A stretch of 64,000 bases of DNA from Euryarchaeota archaeon UBA88 (GCA_002499545.1 DAME01000011.1:83122-147121); one strand, 5' to 3'. Shown: positions 19,601 through 28,453, counted from the first letter of the stretch. Notes: generated by a model from the letters alone, not told the origin. A program made the numbers and translations.

Positions 19601-19970
19601 AATCAAGCGAATTGAACGGCCAGGATTTGCTGCTTCGACCGTACAGGTCGGTCAAGGTGATGACGCTGTTCAAATCAGTTTGGTGCTTGACATGAACGAT
19701 ACGCCTGAACTACTTTCCAAAGGACTTGCACGCGATGTCACCCGTCGAATTCAGGCAAAACGAAAGGACATGGACTTGGTTATCGAAGCATCCATTGATC
19801 TGGAAGTCTGGATGCGCAATGCTCCTGAAATGTTTGAAGACGACCGTGCGTGGATTGTAACTGAAACTCGCGCTGCAGGCGCCGTGTTTCACGATGCAAA
19901 GGCAAACCCACCATCTGATGCCGAGCACTTCGAAGTTGACGGCGCTGAAATCTGGTTCACCGTCAAGTAA
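16620..19970 (+). CDS. ileS: Isoleucyl-tRNA synthetase
   Basis: The enzyme charges tRNA-Ile. The class I signatures are GPPTANGKPGIHHV (HIGH equivalent) and KKMSKSRGN. GGWDTHGLPVEIEVQK, TTTPWTLPGNVGLAVG in the editing domain and DCWFDSGCAPFAQ support IleRS rather than ValRS or LeuRS. The C-terminal anticodon-binding region follows. The frame opens at a TTG (16596); the ATG codons at 16620 and 16683 are better starts, and the second gives the usual IleRS N-terminus. The length of about 1100 residues is normal for the archaeal/eukaryal-type long form. Confidence 0.96.
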   Translation: MTVEITLFKGEVQDKKAARWFMARPNPAGELDAVKLETTLLEMWSKEGAFQQSIETRRNGAPFIFLEGPPTANGKPGIHHVVARAYKDLVCRWKTMEGFKVERKGGWDTHGLPVEIEVQKRMDLMSNEAIEAYGMDNFNQACRESVWTYESAWREMTERMAYWVDLDNPYVTLENSYVESCWWAIKQMFDKGLLYRGHKVLPYCPQTGTSYSSHEVALGYKEVEEPSVYVKFKLSDEEASILAWTTTPWTLPGNVGLAVGPEVTYVRVRVTEVAENWSGEGGASVGEIVILAKDLMKEVLRHNVEIIDEFPGRDLVGRSYEPLFPEAVPRGESTTAWTVLEADWVTTTDGTGVVHTAVMYGEDDYNLGMAAGLPAYHTVGMDGAFLEGTHPLLDGRYVKECDQTIIELLSSPKGSNGSGPESGLLYREKAYLHDYPHCWRTDHPLLYYAMDSWFVRMTAVKERLLEFNDGVEWAPDWVGEGRFGEWLRNVKDWAISRERYWGTPIPVWRTEDGQMKCVGSIEELQSEVAKAVAAGIANPECPDDVDLHRPIVDGFTLVSDDGKPMHREPFVMDCWFDSGCAPFAQWHHPFDGGETFDSSFPVDYICEGVDQTRGWFYTLLAVSTTVFDKPAYKRCLSLGLILDAEGKKMSKSRGNIVDPWDHFNREGADATRWYMVTAGAPWNPLKFDSNGVRETYAKMFLTLWNVYKFHADYAALDNFDPDASTSDVASRPSLDRWILSRLATTAQNYHADFKGWNFHKACRDLEDFIVNDVSNWYVRRSRRRLWDDSESSDKLACQHTLHEILTTVCRLVAPVSPFMVDVIHRNLTGETVHQAAWPLGVPGTLDGATADAWDEQAAAATATLPPQDVELEGVMELVRELAEVGRRIRIDAGRRQRLPCSQGWIVAGLEMSEFHDILAEELNVESIAVEDDLDRFQQIALAPNFRALAPKARSEVNAVAGEIKHSQDPVGLLESIRAGTCVIMGISIEESDVEIKRIERPGFAASTVQVGQGDDAVQISLVLDMNDTPELLSKGLARDVTRRIQAKRKDMDLVIEASIDLEVWMRNAPEMFEDDRAWIVTETRAAGAVFHDAKANPPSDAEHFEVDGAEIWFTVK

Positions 19971-19982
19971 AGCGGTGGGCCT

Positions 19983-20780
19983 ATGCGAGTCGTATCACTT
20001 GTACCAAGCCTGACGCTCACTCTGTTCGACCTCGGCCTCGATGCAACGAGTATTGTTGGGCGGACGCCGTGGTGTATTCATCCACAGCAGCATGTAGAGC
20101 ACATCGAAGTCGTAGGCGGCACTAAAAATCCGAAGCTGAAAAAAATTCTCGCAACCAGTCCCGATGTCGTCGTACTTGACCGAGAAGAAAATCCGAAAGA
20201 CATCCATGACGCCTTGCTGGAGAACGGCATTGATGTGTTTGTTTCATACGTTGAATCACCTGCTGATGTTCCAAATATGCTTCGTCAACTCGGCGCTAAA
20301 GTTGGGTGTGGTCAACGAGGAGAGACAATGGCTGTTATGCTTGAGGAGCAGTTGAAACTGTACGAAAATACATCCATTGGTCCGATGCGTGTCTTACCGA
20401 TGATTTGGCACAAACCCCTGATGACGGTCAGTCCTTCGAGGTACGCTGGCGCTCTGTTAGAAACCCTCGGCGTGAAGGTACCCGATCTTGAACCGCAAGG
20501 AAACGGGTATCCGGTCGTTTCGATTCAAGGAATCATCGATCATTCGATTGACGGCTTACTTCTCTCGAGTGAACCTCATGATTTCACACTTCAAGAAGGA
20601 GAAGAAATCGCCAATCAAGTCAGGAATGCCGGTGGCGGAGAGGTGTGGTTCACGACCATCGACGGTGAGGCTCTGACGTGGTTTGGCTCGCACACCATCA
20701 AGGGCCTAGCACACCTGCATGAAGTGCTTGAAAGCCTGAAAAATTCAAACCAAAGTGAATCGACGACTTCAAAGAGATGA
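19983..20780 (+). CDS. BtuF/TroA-like helical-backbone metal or cobalamin binding protein
   Basis: MRVVSLVPSLTLTLFDLGL and VVGGTKNPKLKKILATSPDVVV are characteristic of periplasmic-binding-protein-like domains in cobalamin (BtuF) and iron-siderophore receptors. The 265 residues cover the whole fold. There is no signal peptide or lipobox, so this copy appears to be cytoplasmic, which is atypical of transport receptors; related stand-alone proteins occur in bacteria and archaea without known function. It lies 12 bases after ileS and 16 bases before a lipoprotein gene. No permease or ATPase for the family is adjacent. Confidence 0.78.
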   Translation: MRVVSLVPSLTLTLFDLGLDATSIVGRTPWCIHPQQHVEHIEVVGGTKNPKLKKILATSPDVVVLDREENPKDIHDALLENGIDVFVSYVESPADVPNMLRQLGAKVGCGQRGETMAVMLEEQLKLYENTSIGPMRVLPMIWHKPLMTVSPSRYAGALLETLGVKVPDLEPQGNGYPVVSIQGIIDHSIDGLLLSSEPHDFTLQEGEEIANQVRNAGGGEVWFTTIDGEALTWFGSHTIKGLAHLHEVLESLKNSNQSESTTSKR

Positions 20781-20796
20781 GCGGTAACGGTATTCC

Positions 20797-22194
20797 ATGC
20801 GTCGAGCACTCCTCTGCATTCTTCTCGCTGCGTCCACGCTTTTGGCTGGATGTTTCGGCTCCGGGCAAGAACTCGTCGATGAAGAACTGCCAGAATCAAT
20901 GTGGGAATCGTATAGTTTAGTCGATACCATTCCTCATGAAAACCCTCAGATGTTTGTCACCATCGACCTGCGAACCAACCAATCAACCAACACATCTTGG
21001 GCCGTCTTCGACGCCTCGAAAGGTGGAAATTGTTGTGAACACTACCTTGCGACCACTATTGAAGGTGATATCCTCAACATCGGGGGCGAATATCCAGTGT
21101 TCAGTGAAGACAGAGGCCATGCTTGGGACACGTACATACCCGGCGTTCTTCCAGCTCTCGGTCAGTGCATCACTGCAGTTCCAACCAATCCCGGCCAAGA
21201 AGGATTAGGCGAAGGGAGCATCGTCCAAGCTACCAATGGAGATATCATTTCGATGTCATGGTTCCCATACATTGGCGCTGATGGAAAAATCGACAAGTTC
21301 TATGCCATTCTCTACGACGAATCCGAAGATGAATGGAAGTGGTGCTACAACCGTTTGACTGAACCATTTTACGACCGCTCTTGGCAAGTCGAAGTTGTTG
21401 GACCGATTACTTCCTCGATTGGGAACGGTGAATGGGCCAGCATCGTCGTGTCGAACTTCTGGCATCAATCACTCGATGCAGGTGGCCAAATCAGCGTTGA
21501 TGGATTGAATTATTACCCGTTCCAATTCACCGGCCGAGATTCCAATGACCCAGTGGTCGAACTCGATCTCAATTTCACCCAAGACGGTCTTTCCTCATAC
21601 TACGACGTCAATAAACCGCACAAGGAAATGCGAGCCTTCCCCATGCCGAGTGGAGGACTTATTTTTCCGAGTTACTACGATAACGGAAACGCTGCATACA
21701 TGGACACCACCCTTTCTTGGAATCAATTAGAGGTCCAATTCCCGTCCGAGTACTGTCACTTTGATTCGGCAGGAACCCTCCACTGCGTTGAAAATTCTGG
21801 AACGAGTTTTACTCATTACATGTCCAGAGACGGAGCAAAGACCTGGGAGAACCACACCTATGAGATGGGATCAGTTGCTTCTGCTATCGAAGAATGGGAA
21901 TTCCAAGCCAATGGAGAGCAGGACCTGTTTGTCCTCAACGTTCGATACCAAAGTACTGATGGCCCAGACGTCGACATGGTCTACCATGTTCGAGACTACT
22001 CCGTAGACATGACACCCGACACGCTGACCTACATCGGCCAAGGTGACCTTGATTCAACGTCAGGTGCTGGAAACGACATTCGGTTTGACTTTGCCTCGTT
22101 GGGCATATTGAACGATGGGGGAGTCATCGTCGCCTACCACGATTCAACAGACCCCGATCCATTGTTTGCGGTTGAATTAGAGTTGCCGTATTGA
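20797..22194 (+). CDS. Secreted lipoprotein of unknown function
   Basis: The N-terminus is a clear lipoprotein signal (ALLCILLAASTLLAGC, Cys at residue 18) followed by FGSGQ. The mature part, about 445 residues, is rich in Trp, Tyr and Asp and resembles a sialidase-like beta-propeller: short beta-rich stretches such as SEDRGHAWDTY and SRDGAKTWENHTY match the Asp-box pattern (SxDxGxTW). No catalytic residues can be assigned. The gene probably belongs to the ileS transcription unit. Possible roles are binding or hydrolysis of glycans, but this is inference. Confidence 0.78.
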   Translation: MRRALLCILLAASTLLAGCFGSGQELVDEELPESMWESYSLVDTIPHENPQMFVTIDLRTNQSTNTSWAVFDASKGGNCCEHYLATTIEGDILNIGGEYPVFSEDRGHAWDTYIPGVLPALGQCITAVPTNPGQEGLGEGSIVQATNGDIISMSWFPYIGADGKIDKFYAILYDESEDEWKWCYNRLTEPFYDRSWQVEVVGPITSSIGNGEWASIVVSNFWHQSLDAGGQISVDGLNYYPFQFTGRDSNDPVVELDLNFTQDGLSSYYDVNKPHKEMRAFPMPSGGLIFPSYYDNGNAAYMDTTLSWNQLEVQFPSEYCHFDSAGTLHCVENSGTSFTHYMSRDGAKTWENHTYEMGSVASAIEEWEFQANGEQDLFVLNVRYQSTDGPDVDMVYHVRDYSVDMTPDTLTYIGQGDLDSTSGAGNDIRFDFASLGILNDGGVIVAYHDSTDPDPLFAVELELPY

Positions 22195-22250
22195 TTGGCG
22201 TTCGTTCTTGGAACAGTAAAAGACATGTACTCTGAGTTGATAGGGAGTGT

Positions 22251-22559
22251 ATGATTGAACCCATGGACCTCGGGAGTTCTGCCCTTCAAGGACTCGTGCT
22301 CGGCGTACTCACAGCTCTTCTTTTCAAAATTGCAACCAACATCATCAAATTTTTTATTGTGTCTCAGTTTCTGTTGCTGAAGTGGCTTGAAGTTCGAGGG
22401 ATTGTCATCATTGATTGGCACCGACTCACACTTGGTCTCGTTGACGAAACAGACCTCATTCAACAAGTAGATTCGATGCTCAATGCTCTGTTGGAGACCG
22501 GCTCATTTGGAATCGCGGCCATCGCCGGTTTTTATCTCGTGCAACGGTTCTCCAAGTAA
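22251..22559 (+). CDS. FUN14-family membrane protein
   Basis: A 102-residue protein with three hydrophobic segments: LQGLVLGVLTALLFKIATNI, FFIVSQFLLLKWLE and FGIAAIAGFYLVQRF. The order glycine-rich helix, FKIATNIIKF, then GIVIIDWHRL matches the FUN14 family of small membrane proteins, whose eukaryotic members sit in the outer mitochondrial membrane. The function of prokaryotic members is not known. A GGGAG ribosome-binding site lies five bases before the ATG. It is followed by a 61-base gap, the only convergent junction in the window that is not abutting. Confidence 0.7.
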   Translation: MIEPMDLGSSALQGLVLGVLTALLFKIATNIIKFFIVSQFLLLKWLEVRGIVIIDWHRLTLGLVDETDLIQQVDSMLNALLETGSFGIAAIAGFYLVQRFSK

Positions 22560-22620
22560 GTGGCTATCGAGTAAACGAAAGAAACTGACGTACACGTTAT
22601 TGGCTCAATCAGAACAGAAA

Positions 22621-24459
22621 TTAAGAGCCATTCAAGCACATCTCGTGCAAGCATTCTGGCGGCGTGAAATACATTCGGTCAGACGGTTCAAACGTATCCA
22701 GCAACAACGTTGATGTTGCACCTTCCTGTACGAAAACGACTGAAGAAGTACTCGCAGGCAGGTAGTCTTCTCCCGTTGAGAGCAAACTCAGGCGCAGTGT
22801 GTTGCCGGCTTGAATTTCTGCATCCAACGGCATAAACTCCATTTTGGCATTGATGGTTTCAAACACCGGCGTCCACGATTGGATTTCGTCACCACCTGCG
22901 TGGTAGCGTAAATCCATGATGGCATGGCCAATGTGAATACATGAGTCCGCATCATCGCACTCCTCGAGTAGAGCGTACAGTTGTCCTCCAACAGAGGCAG
23001 TGGTGACGTCGACGTGAAGACGTGGCGTTCCTGCAACATACATCGTTTCAGTGAGAGGTTCAGACTGCCATACCGGTCCCGTGGTTGCATCGGGTAGTAC
23101 TGCGGTTCCACCTCCTACATTGGTCAATGAACCCCCTAAATCGAACGAAAGTTCAGTGGTATCACTTGGGGGATAGCGGTCCTCAAGCCTCCATGAGCCT
23201 TGATTGGATTGAATTTCCACGTACAAACCGGGTTGTTCTCCGATATCGCGGAGGTAGAAATCGAACCATTCAAGCAGATCTTGCATCCAATCAAAGCGAA
23301 CCATTTCTGGGAAAGCCTCACCGCCTCTTCCACCCAAATCCGAGCGTTCACTCAATTGAACAGGTCGGTCTGGATAGTCGTGGTCCCACTGTCCAAACAA
23401 CCCTTTAGCATCGATGCCTGCGTCTTTGAGGGCGTTCAAAGTAGGAACGGCCATGTGCGGATCCACGTTCCAATCGTGCATACCTTGAATCAAGTACACG
23501 CTGCCTTGGAAGTTTTCGAGCACTCGGTCGAGGAAATAGCGCTCAGCCCAGTAATCTCCGGCGACTTCGGAACCAAACATGTAGGCTGCTACGCCAGTGC
23601 CAGGACCGAGAATGTAGTCTGGACAGATGTTTTGATAGTCTTCTTCATCGCCATCAATCCCGTACGAACCGTAGACTCCATTGTGCATGATGGGCGCTCG
23701 TGCTTCTGAAGAACCGTTTCTCCACATCAATTCCTTTACGCCAATCAATCCCGAAATTGGAACGATGGTTTTGAGATAATCGTGCTCTGCACCAAACATT
23801 GCTGCTTGCCACGGCGTGCTACCATCGTAGGATTTCCCGATCATAGCAACCGCACCATTGGACCAATTTTGTTCACCCAACCACCGAACTGCTGCGTCGT
23901 TGCCGAGTTGTTCGGCGTTGCCCATCAAGTCCATGCAGTGATTGGAACGGCCGGTTCCGGAAACAGACACTTGAGCAAAAGCAAAACCGTGCGGTAGTAT
24001 TTGGTCGATAATCATCTGACCCAACCACGTACCGGGGACCTCGATCGTTGGTGTATCGACCGATGGTTCTTGGAAATACGGTCCAAATTCGGCAATTACG
24101 GGAACGGTCACGCCTTCAGGAACGTTGGGGCGCCACACTGCAAGACTGATTACCGCATCATCAGGTGCAGCTCCGCCCTCGCTTATTGGAAGAGAATATT
24201 CGACAAAGTGATGCGTTGAATTCCATTCATTCGATGTTGGGAGAACCTCGTAAGGTCCAACTTCCAGCGCTACGCCGAATTCTCCATCAGTCTGGTAGGG
24301 CAACGTGTTACGCTGCCATACAGGAACTCGAGTATCGGAATATTGCTCGTCATCATCGATGAGGTCAACAAGTGCATCTCCGAAGACTGCGGATACGAAG
24401 AGGAAGACCAAGGCAACGGCGATGGTCGAACTCAGCACGATGTTGAATTCACGTCCCAT
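22621..24459 (-). CDS. S15-family (CocE/X-Pro dipeptidyl-peptidase-like) hydrolase, signal-anchored
   Basis: The protein has 612 residues from the ATG at 24459. A hydrophobic N-terminal segment (VLSSTIAVALVFLFVSAVFG) exports or anchors it. The alpha/beta-hydrolase domain has the nucleophile elbow GKSYDGSTPW, an Asp in the GMHDWNVDPH region and a His in GQWDHDYPDR. The C-terminal jelly roll is typical of the X-Pro dipeptidyl-peptidase/cocaine-esterase family. The substrate (proline-containing peptides or acyl esters) cannot be decided. The longer open frame upstream of 24459 lies over the divergent MutS-like gene and is not real. It is a close paralogue of the gene at 26624-28453. Confidence 0.87.
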   Translation of the reverse strand: MGREFNIVLSSTIAVALVFLFVSAVFGDALVDLIDDDEQYSDTRVPVWQRNTLPYQTDGEFGVALEVGPYEVLPTSNEWNSTHHFVEYSLPISEGGAAPDDAVISLAVWRPNVPEGVTVPVIAEFGPYFQEPSVDTPTIEVPGTWLGQMIIDQILPHGFAFAQVSVSGTGRSNHCMDLMGNAEQLGNDAAVRWLGEQNWSNGAVAMIGKSYDGSTPWQAAMFGAEHDYLKTIVPISGLIGVKELMWRNGSSEARAPIMHNGVYGSYGIDGDEEDYQNICPDYILGPGTGVAAYMFGSEVAGDYWAERYFLDRVLENFQGSVYLIQGMHDWNVDPHMAVPTLNALKDAGIDAKGLFGQWDHDYPDRPVQLSERSDLGGRGGEAFPEMVRFDWMQDLLEWFDFYLRDIGEQPGLYVEIQSNQGSWRLEDRYPPSDTTELSFDLGGSLTNVGGGTAVLPDATTGPVWQSEPLTETMYVAGTPRLHVDVTTASVGGQLYALLEECDDADSCIHIGHAIMDLRYHAGGDEIQSWTPVFETINAKMEFMPLDAEIQAGNTLRLSLLSTGEDYLPASTSSVVFVQEGATSTLLLDTFEPSDRMYFTPPECLHEMCLNGS

Positions 24460-24631
24460 GCGAGCGTGAGAATCAGGAATTTCTTGATCCACGCACTTCC
24501 ACCGTACATCGCTACATCCGATGTCTTTTGAGGTTAACGCGCAGAGTCCTGCGGATGTTTGCCCTCGTATTTCGTCAAAATCGAAGAGATTGAGCAATAT
24601 CCTCAAAAGCCCTTGACAAACGATTGTAGTC
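24460..24631. promoter_or_regulatory. Divergent promoter region between S15 peptidase and MutS-like gene
   Basis: This is a 172-base gap. Two small inverted repeats are visible: CGCAG-AGTC-CTGCG at 24540-24553, and TTGAG-CAATATC-CTCAA at 24590-24606. The second is centred about 34 bases before the ATG of the MutS-like gene, where an archaeal promoter or operator would lie. No tRNA fold and no open reading frame of note is seen. Confidence 0.3.
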
Positions 24632-26623
24632 ATGGTACTGAGTACACTGCCCGGAGTCGGAGAGCGACTCGCTAAGAAAATCACCGACCACTTTGGTGGA
24701 GAGGAGGAAGCAATTGCATCGTTGCGTTCTGGAGACATCGCTCGAATCGCAGAGATAGAGGGTGTTTCACCCAAGCGTGCTTTGAACCTCGCACGAATCA
24801 TCGCTGGTGAATCAGGGTCATTTCTTGCAACCAAAGAATCCGAACGACTCCATCGAGCGCTGCTTGCTGATATCGGCAAGTTTGCTTCATGCGCCGCAAC
24901 ACGGGAACGTATGCAGTTGCTGATGCCGGTTGAAAACCCGAACGAACGACGACGAAAAGTTGCTCAAGCGATGGAATTTGCACTCCAGCACCCCGAACGA
25001 ATCGAAAACCTCGCTGAACTGTTCCAAAACCTTCGTCAGACACGGTTCAACAACGAGCGATACGAACGGGTTGTCGTTTCCCGAGAGCCACGCGAGCATC
25101 TGAAAAAGTGGTGCAGAGTATTACAGCCGGGTGAAGGTGAAACGTGGAAGGATTACAGCGTATTCAAGTCCGTAACATGGATTGGAGCGGGTGCACCTGA
25201 TACTGCACCGGATGGATGGGTGGTACTACCGAAAAATGCGAAGTCGGAATTAATTCTACCTGAGCGAACAATCGACTGGTTCCGTCACAATATTCGAACC
25301 CTTTCTGCAGTTGTAGACATCGTCAAAATGGCAGAACATGATGAATCCGAGCACGCCTTCATCAATGCGCTAAATGAGACGGTGCTAGGGTTGCAGCAAT
25401 TGCCTCAACTGCTCAACAGCATTGACGACCAAGGTGACCTTGACCACATTGCTGAGGTCAAAGACAAGTTGTGGAAGAAAGCTAAATCTTTGGAAAGCCA
25501 GGTCAACGATGAAGTCGCCCAAGCGATGAATGAGCAAAAAATGGACCTCAGCGGGCAGGAATTATTGGACGCCCTTTCCGACGGTGCTGCCTTTCAACGA
25601 AAGCTCAAGCAGGCAACAGAAGACGTCATTACTGAGGCCATGCAAAAGGCGACAAAAGCACTGGGCGAGATGCTCGAAGGAACGGGCGTTCGTTGTCCCT
25701 ACACTATTTTCACTAACGACTGGCCCGCCAAAATCGTTCGAAAGAGTATCGATGAACTGGACCACGCTTTAGAACTGAAATTGAAAGCAGGCCAAGCACA
25801 ACAACTCATCGATTTAGCACGAAACCTCGGACCGTTGCGTGAACCGTGTGAAGAAGCAGTTCGAAGCCTCATTGAATTCGACCAGTGGGTCAGCATTGCA
25901 CGTTGGGCAGTCGACAGGGACTGTGTTCTTCCGGAGCTTGTCGACAACGGCATATCCATAGTCGAAGGGAGGCACCTACTGCTTGGATGTCAACCAGATC
26001 CAGTCACATACGGACTTGGTGAAGCTGGCGACATCGAAGACCAACAATCACTTGCTTTACTGACTGGGGCCAACTCTGGCGGTAAAACAACCTTGCTCGA
26101 ACTCTTGGCTCACACCTGTATCCTCGCTCACATGGGTTTACCCGTACCCGCTGTATCTGCCAAAGTCGGCCACGTAGAAGCACTGCACATCCTTGCCAAA
26201 GCGGGAGGCACCCAAAGTGCTGGCGCCCTTGAGCAAACATTGGTCGAGCTCGCCAGTGTCGTCAGTGACCCAACTCCAAAACTCATTCTTGCTGATGAAC
26301 TGGAAGCCATCACTGAACCTGGGGCTGGTGCTCGAATCATTGCTGGCATGTTGCTTGCGGCAGAATCCCAAGACGACACGACGATGATGCTGGTAACACA
26401 TCTGGCCCCGGCAATCATCAAGGCTACTGGAAGAAGCGATTTGAGAGTCGATGGAATCGAAGCGTCAGGACTGGATTCCAACCTCGAACTGATGGTCGAC
26501 AGAACACCAAAGCGCAATCACCTGGCACGTTCTACGCCTGAACTCATCGTTAAGCGATTGGTTGAACGAAGTAACGGTCATGCACAAGCATTGTTCAGAG
26601 ATATCCTAACAATGTTTGAGTAA
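24632..26623 (+). CDS. MutS-like ATPase with N-terminal helix-hairpin-helix domain (archaeal MutS2/MutS5-type)
   Basis: The first 60 residues form two helix-hairpin-helix motifs (LPGVGERLAKKI, IEGVSPKRALNLA). A long helical lever region follows. The C-terminal third is a MutS-type ABC ATPase: Walker A TGANSGGKTTLLE, signature region GGTQSAGALEQTLVELA, Walker B LILADELEA and the His of VTHLA. There is no mismatch-recognition domain I and no Smr nuclease domain. Related archaeal proteins probably act on branched DNA or stalled replication structures; this role is inferred from the HhH plus ATPase arrangement. At 663 residues it appears complete. It sits between two paralogous peptidase genes on the other strand. 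Confidence 0.87.
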   Translation: MVLSTLPGVGERLAKKITDHFGGEEEAIASLRSGDIARIAEIEGVSPKRALNLARIIAGESGSFLATKESERLHRALLADIGKFASCAATRERMQLLMPVENPNERRRKVAQAMEFALQHPERIENLAELFQNLRQTRFNNERYERVVVSREPREHLKKWCRVLQPGEGETWKDYSVFKSVTWIGAGAPDTAPDGWVVLPKNAKSELILPERTIDWFRHNIRTLSAVVDIVKMAEHDESEHAFINALNETVLGLQQLPQLLNSIDDQGDLDHIAEVKDKLWKKAKSLESQVNDEVAQAMNEQKMDLSGQELLDALSDGAAFQRKLKQATEDVITEAMQKATKALGEMLEGTGVRCPYTIFTNDWPAKIVRKSIDELDHALELKLKAGQAQQLIDLARNLGPLREPCEEAVRSLIEFDQWVSIARWAVDRDCVLPELVDNGISIVEGRHLLLGCQPDPVTYGLGEAGDIEDQQSLALLTGANSGGKTTLLELLAHTCILAHMGLPVPAVSAKVGHVEALHILAKAGGTQSAGALEQTLVELASVVSDPTPKLILADELEAITEPGAGARIIAGMLLAAESQDDTTMMLVTHLAPAIIKATGRSDLRVDGIEASGLDSNLELMVDRTPKRNHLARSTPELIVKRLVERSNGHAQALFRDILTMFE

Positions 26624-28453
26624 TTAACACGCTCGTAATGCGTCACTGCCGTAATCGTGCACAGGTGCTTGGAACAAGTCTGCACAAGTACGATTCACCA
26701 GTGGCAGAGTCATTGTAGAGGCGGCCCAGTTGATGGTATATCCACCTACTGCAGCGGGTGAAGGAACATAGTCATCACCAGTTTGAGAGAGGGTTATGTG
26801 AATCGATTCTCCAGCTTCGAGGAACACGTCCATAGGCATGAATTCCATTTTTGCCATGACCGTGGAAAAAGCCACGAGACCTAAGTTGCCGTCACGACCA
26901 CCGTCAGCAAATCGAAAGTCCATCACAGCATGGCCCAAATGAATTCCGTCATCGTCGGTCATCTCGAGGAATGCGTGACCACCGTTGGCAGTATGCGGCG
27001 TTGCAGAAATGTGGAATGTTGGCATTCCTGCGATGTAAACATCGGTTTCGAATGGGCCGTAGGTCATCGTCAACGAGTCGAGTGAGGTTAAAGCGATTGA
27101 TGCACCGCTTGGATTCATCGAATCACCTGAGATTGCGAAGTATTCTGTGTCGGGTGCGGGGTAGGTTGATTCAAACCTCCACCCGCCTCGATTATCCTGA
27201 ATCTCGACACCCAACGTTGGAGCACGGCCCTCGTCTCTCAAATACCAGTCAAACCAGTAGAGCATTTCGTCCGCCCAATCCCATCGAAGCGTATACGGAT
27301 ATGCTTCGGCACCTTCACCAGGAGGGAGTGATTCGTGACCGGACATTCGGTCCGGATAATCGTGGGCCCACTGACCTGCTAGAGTTTTAGTTTCAATGCC
27401 TGCATCCTCCATGATTTGATGGGTGGGGAAAGCCATGTGTGGGTCGACGTTCCAGTCTTGCATCCCTTGAATGATGTAAACTGAACCGTTGTAATTCTCG
27501 ACGACCCGGTCGATGAAAGATCGCTCAGTCCAGTACGTGTTGCCTGCATACTCGACCATTCCACCCGAGAGGTAGGCTGCGGGGCCGTTAACGTAGCCCT
27601 CGAGATAGCCTTCGCACAAGTTCTCTGAGTCTTCAGTGTCGCCATCGATACCAAACGAACCGTAAACGCCGTTGTGCATGATTGCACCGCGGGCTTCCAT
27701 GCTTCCGTTTCGCCACATCAATTCGTGGACACCGATCAATCCAGACATTGGAACGATGGTTGCGAGGTGTGGATTACCGAAGGTTGCTGCTTGCCACGGC
27801 GTGCTACCATCGTATGATTTTCCAATCAGGCCGACCTTTCCATTGGACCATGCTTGCGTACCCAAATACGTCACAGCAGCGTCAATTCCGCGCTGCTCAT
27901 CGGTCCCCATCAAGTCCATGCAGTGGTTTGATTCACCCGTGCCGAAAACCGATACTTGAGCAACTCCGTAGCCGTGTGGAACGTAGTTTTCTATGAGGAA
28001 TTTACCTAGACGGTCGGCTGGCGTAAGCGCATCGACGTCGCCGTCGTTGTAGTACGGTCCGACTTCGGCTATGACTGGAACTTGGCAATCAGCAGTCAGG
28101 TTTGCAGCCGTCCAATCACACCCGTCAATGACGGGTAGCCAGAGACCGAGATGAACTTCGGCATTTCCGGTGAGCCCGGCTCCACCGTCGGCGGCAGTGA
28201 TGGAAGGAACGGGAACAAATACCGATTGAACGGTATCGATAGCATACGAACCGTTTTGCGAAACTCTGGCATAGATATCGGAGTCAACGTACTGCATTTG
28301 GGTGCGTTCCCAAGGTTCAGGATAAACGTCATACGCTTCCATTGTCTCAGATTCTGAAGCGTTCTGTTCACCGAAGCAACCAGAAAAACTGGCTGCCATC
28401 ATGACAAAGAGAATCAGCCACGGGCGGAAGTTCATGATTAACCGGCGTAGCAT
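26624..28453 (-). CDS. S15-family (CocE/X-Pro dipeptidyl-peptidase-like) hydrolase, lipoprotein
   Basis: The N-terminus is a lipoprotein signal (LILFVMMAASFSGC, then FGEQ). The catalytic domain has GKSYDGSTPW (Ser nucleophile), GMQDWNVDPH (probable Asp region) and GQWAHDYPDR (His). It is aligned end-to-end with the peptidase at 22621-24459 and shares long identical stretches with it, so the pair arose by duplication. Anchoring differs: lipid here, hydrophobic segment there. ATG codons at 28453 and 28435 both fit. The stop forms a TAATTA palindrome with the convergent MutS-like gene. The role is extracellular breakdown of peptides or esters. Confidence 0.88.
   Translation of the reverse strand: MLRRLIMNFRPWLILFVMMAASFSGCFGEQNASESETMEAYDVYPEPWERTQMQYVDSDIYARVSQNGSYAIDTVQSVFVPVPSITAADGGAGLTGNAEVHLGLWLPVIDGCDWTAANLTADCQVPVIAEVGPYYNDGDVDALTPADRLGKFLIENYVPHGYGVAQVSVFGTGESNHCMDLMGTDEQRGIDAAVTYLGTQAWSNGKVGLIGKSYDGSTPWQAATFGNPHLATIVPMSGLIGVHELMWRNGSMEARGAIMHNGVYGSFGIDGDTEDSENLCEGYLEGYVNGPAAYLSGGMVEYAGNTYWTERSFIDRVVENYNGSVYIIQGMQDWNVDPHMAFPTHQIMEDAGIETKTLAGQWAHDYPDRMSGHESLPPGEGAEAYPYTLRWDWADEMLYWFDWYLRDEGRAPTLGVEIQDNRGGWRFESTYPAPDTEYFAISGDSMNPSGASIALTSLDSLTMTYGPFETDVYIAGMPTFHISATPHTANGGHAFLEMTDDDGIHLGHAVMDFRFADGGRDGNLGLVAFSTVMAKMEFMPMDVFLEAGESIHITLSQTGDDYVPSPAAVGGYTINWAASTMTLPLVNRTCADLFQAPVHDYGSDALRAC

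Noticed and set aside
24536..24606. Possible tRNA in the 24460-24631 gap
   Set aside because: Two short hairpins occur, but no T-loop, acceptor stem or anticodon arm can be arranged.
24460..24879. N-terminal extension of the S15 peptidase frame to 24879
   Set aside because: It lies over the start of the opposite-strand MutS-like gene and its divergent promoter. The ATG at 24459 precedes a proper hydrophobic export segment.
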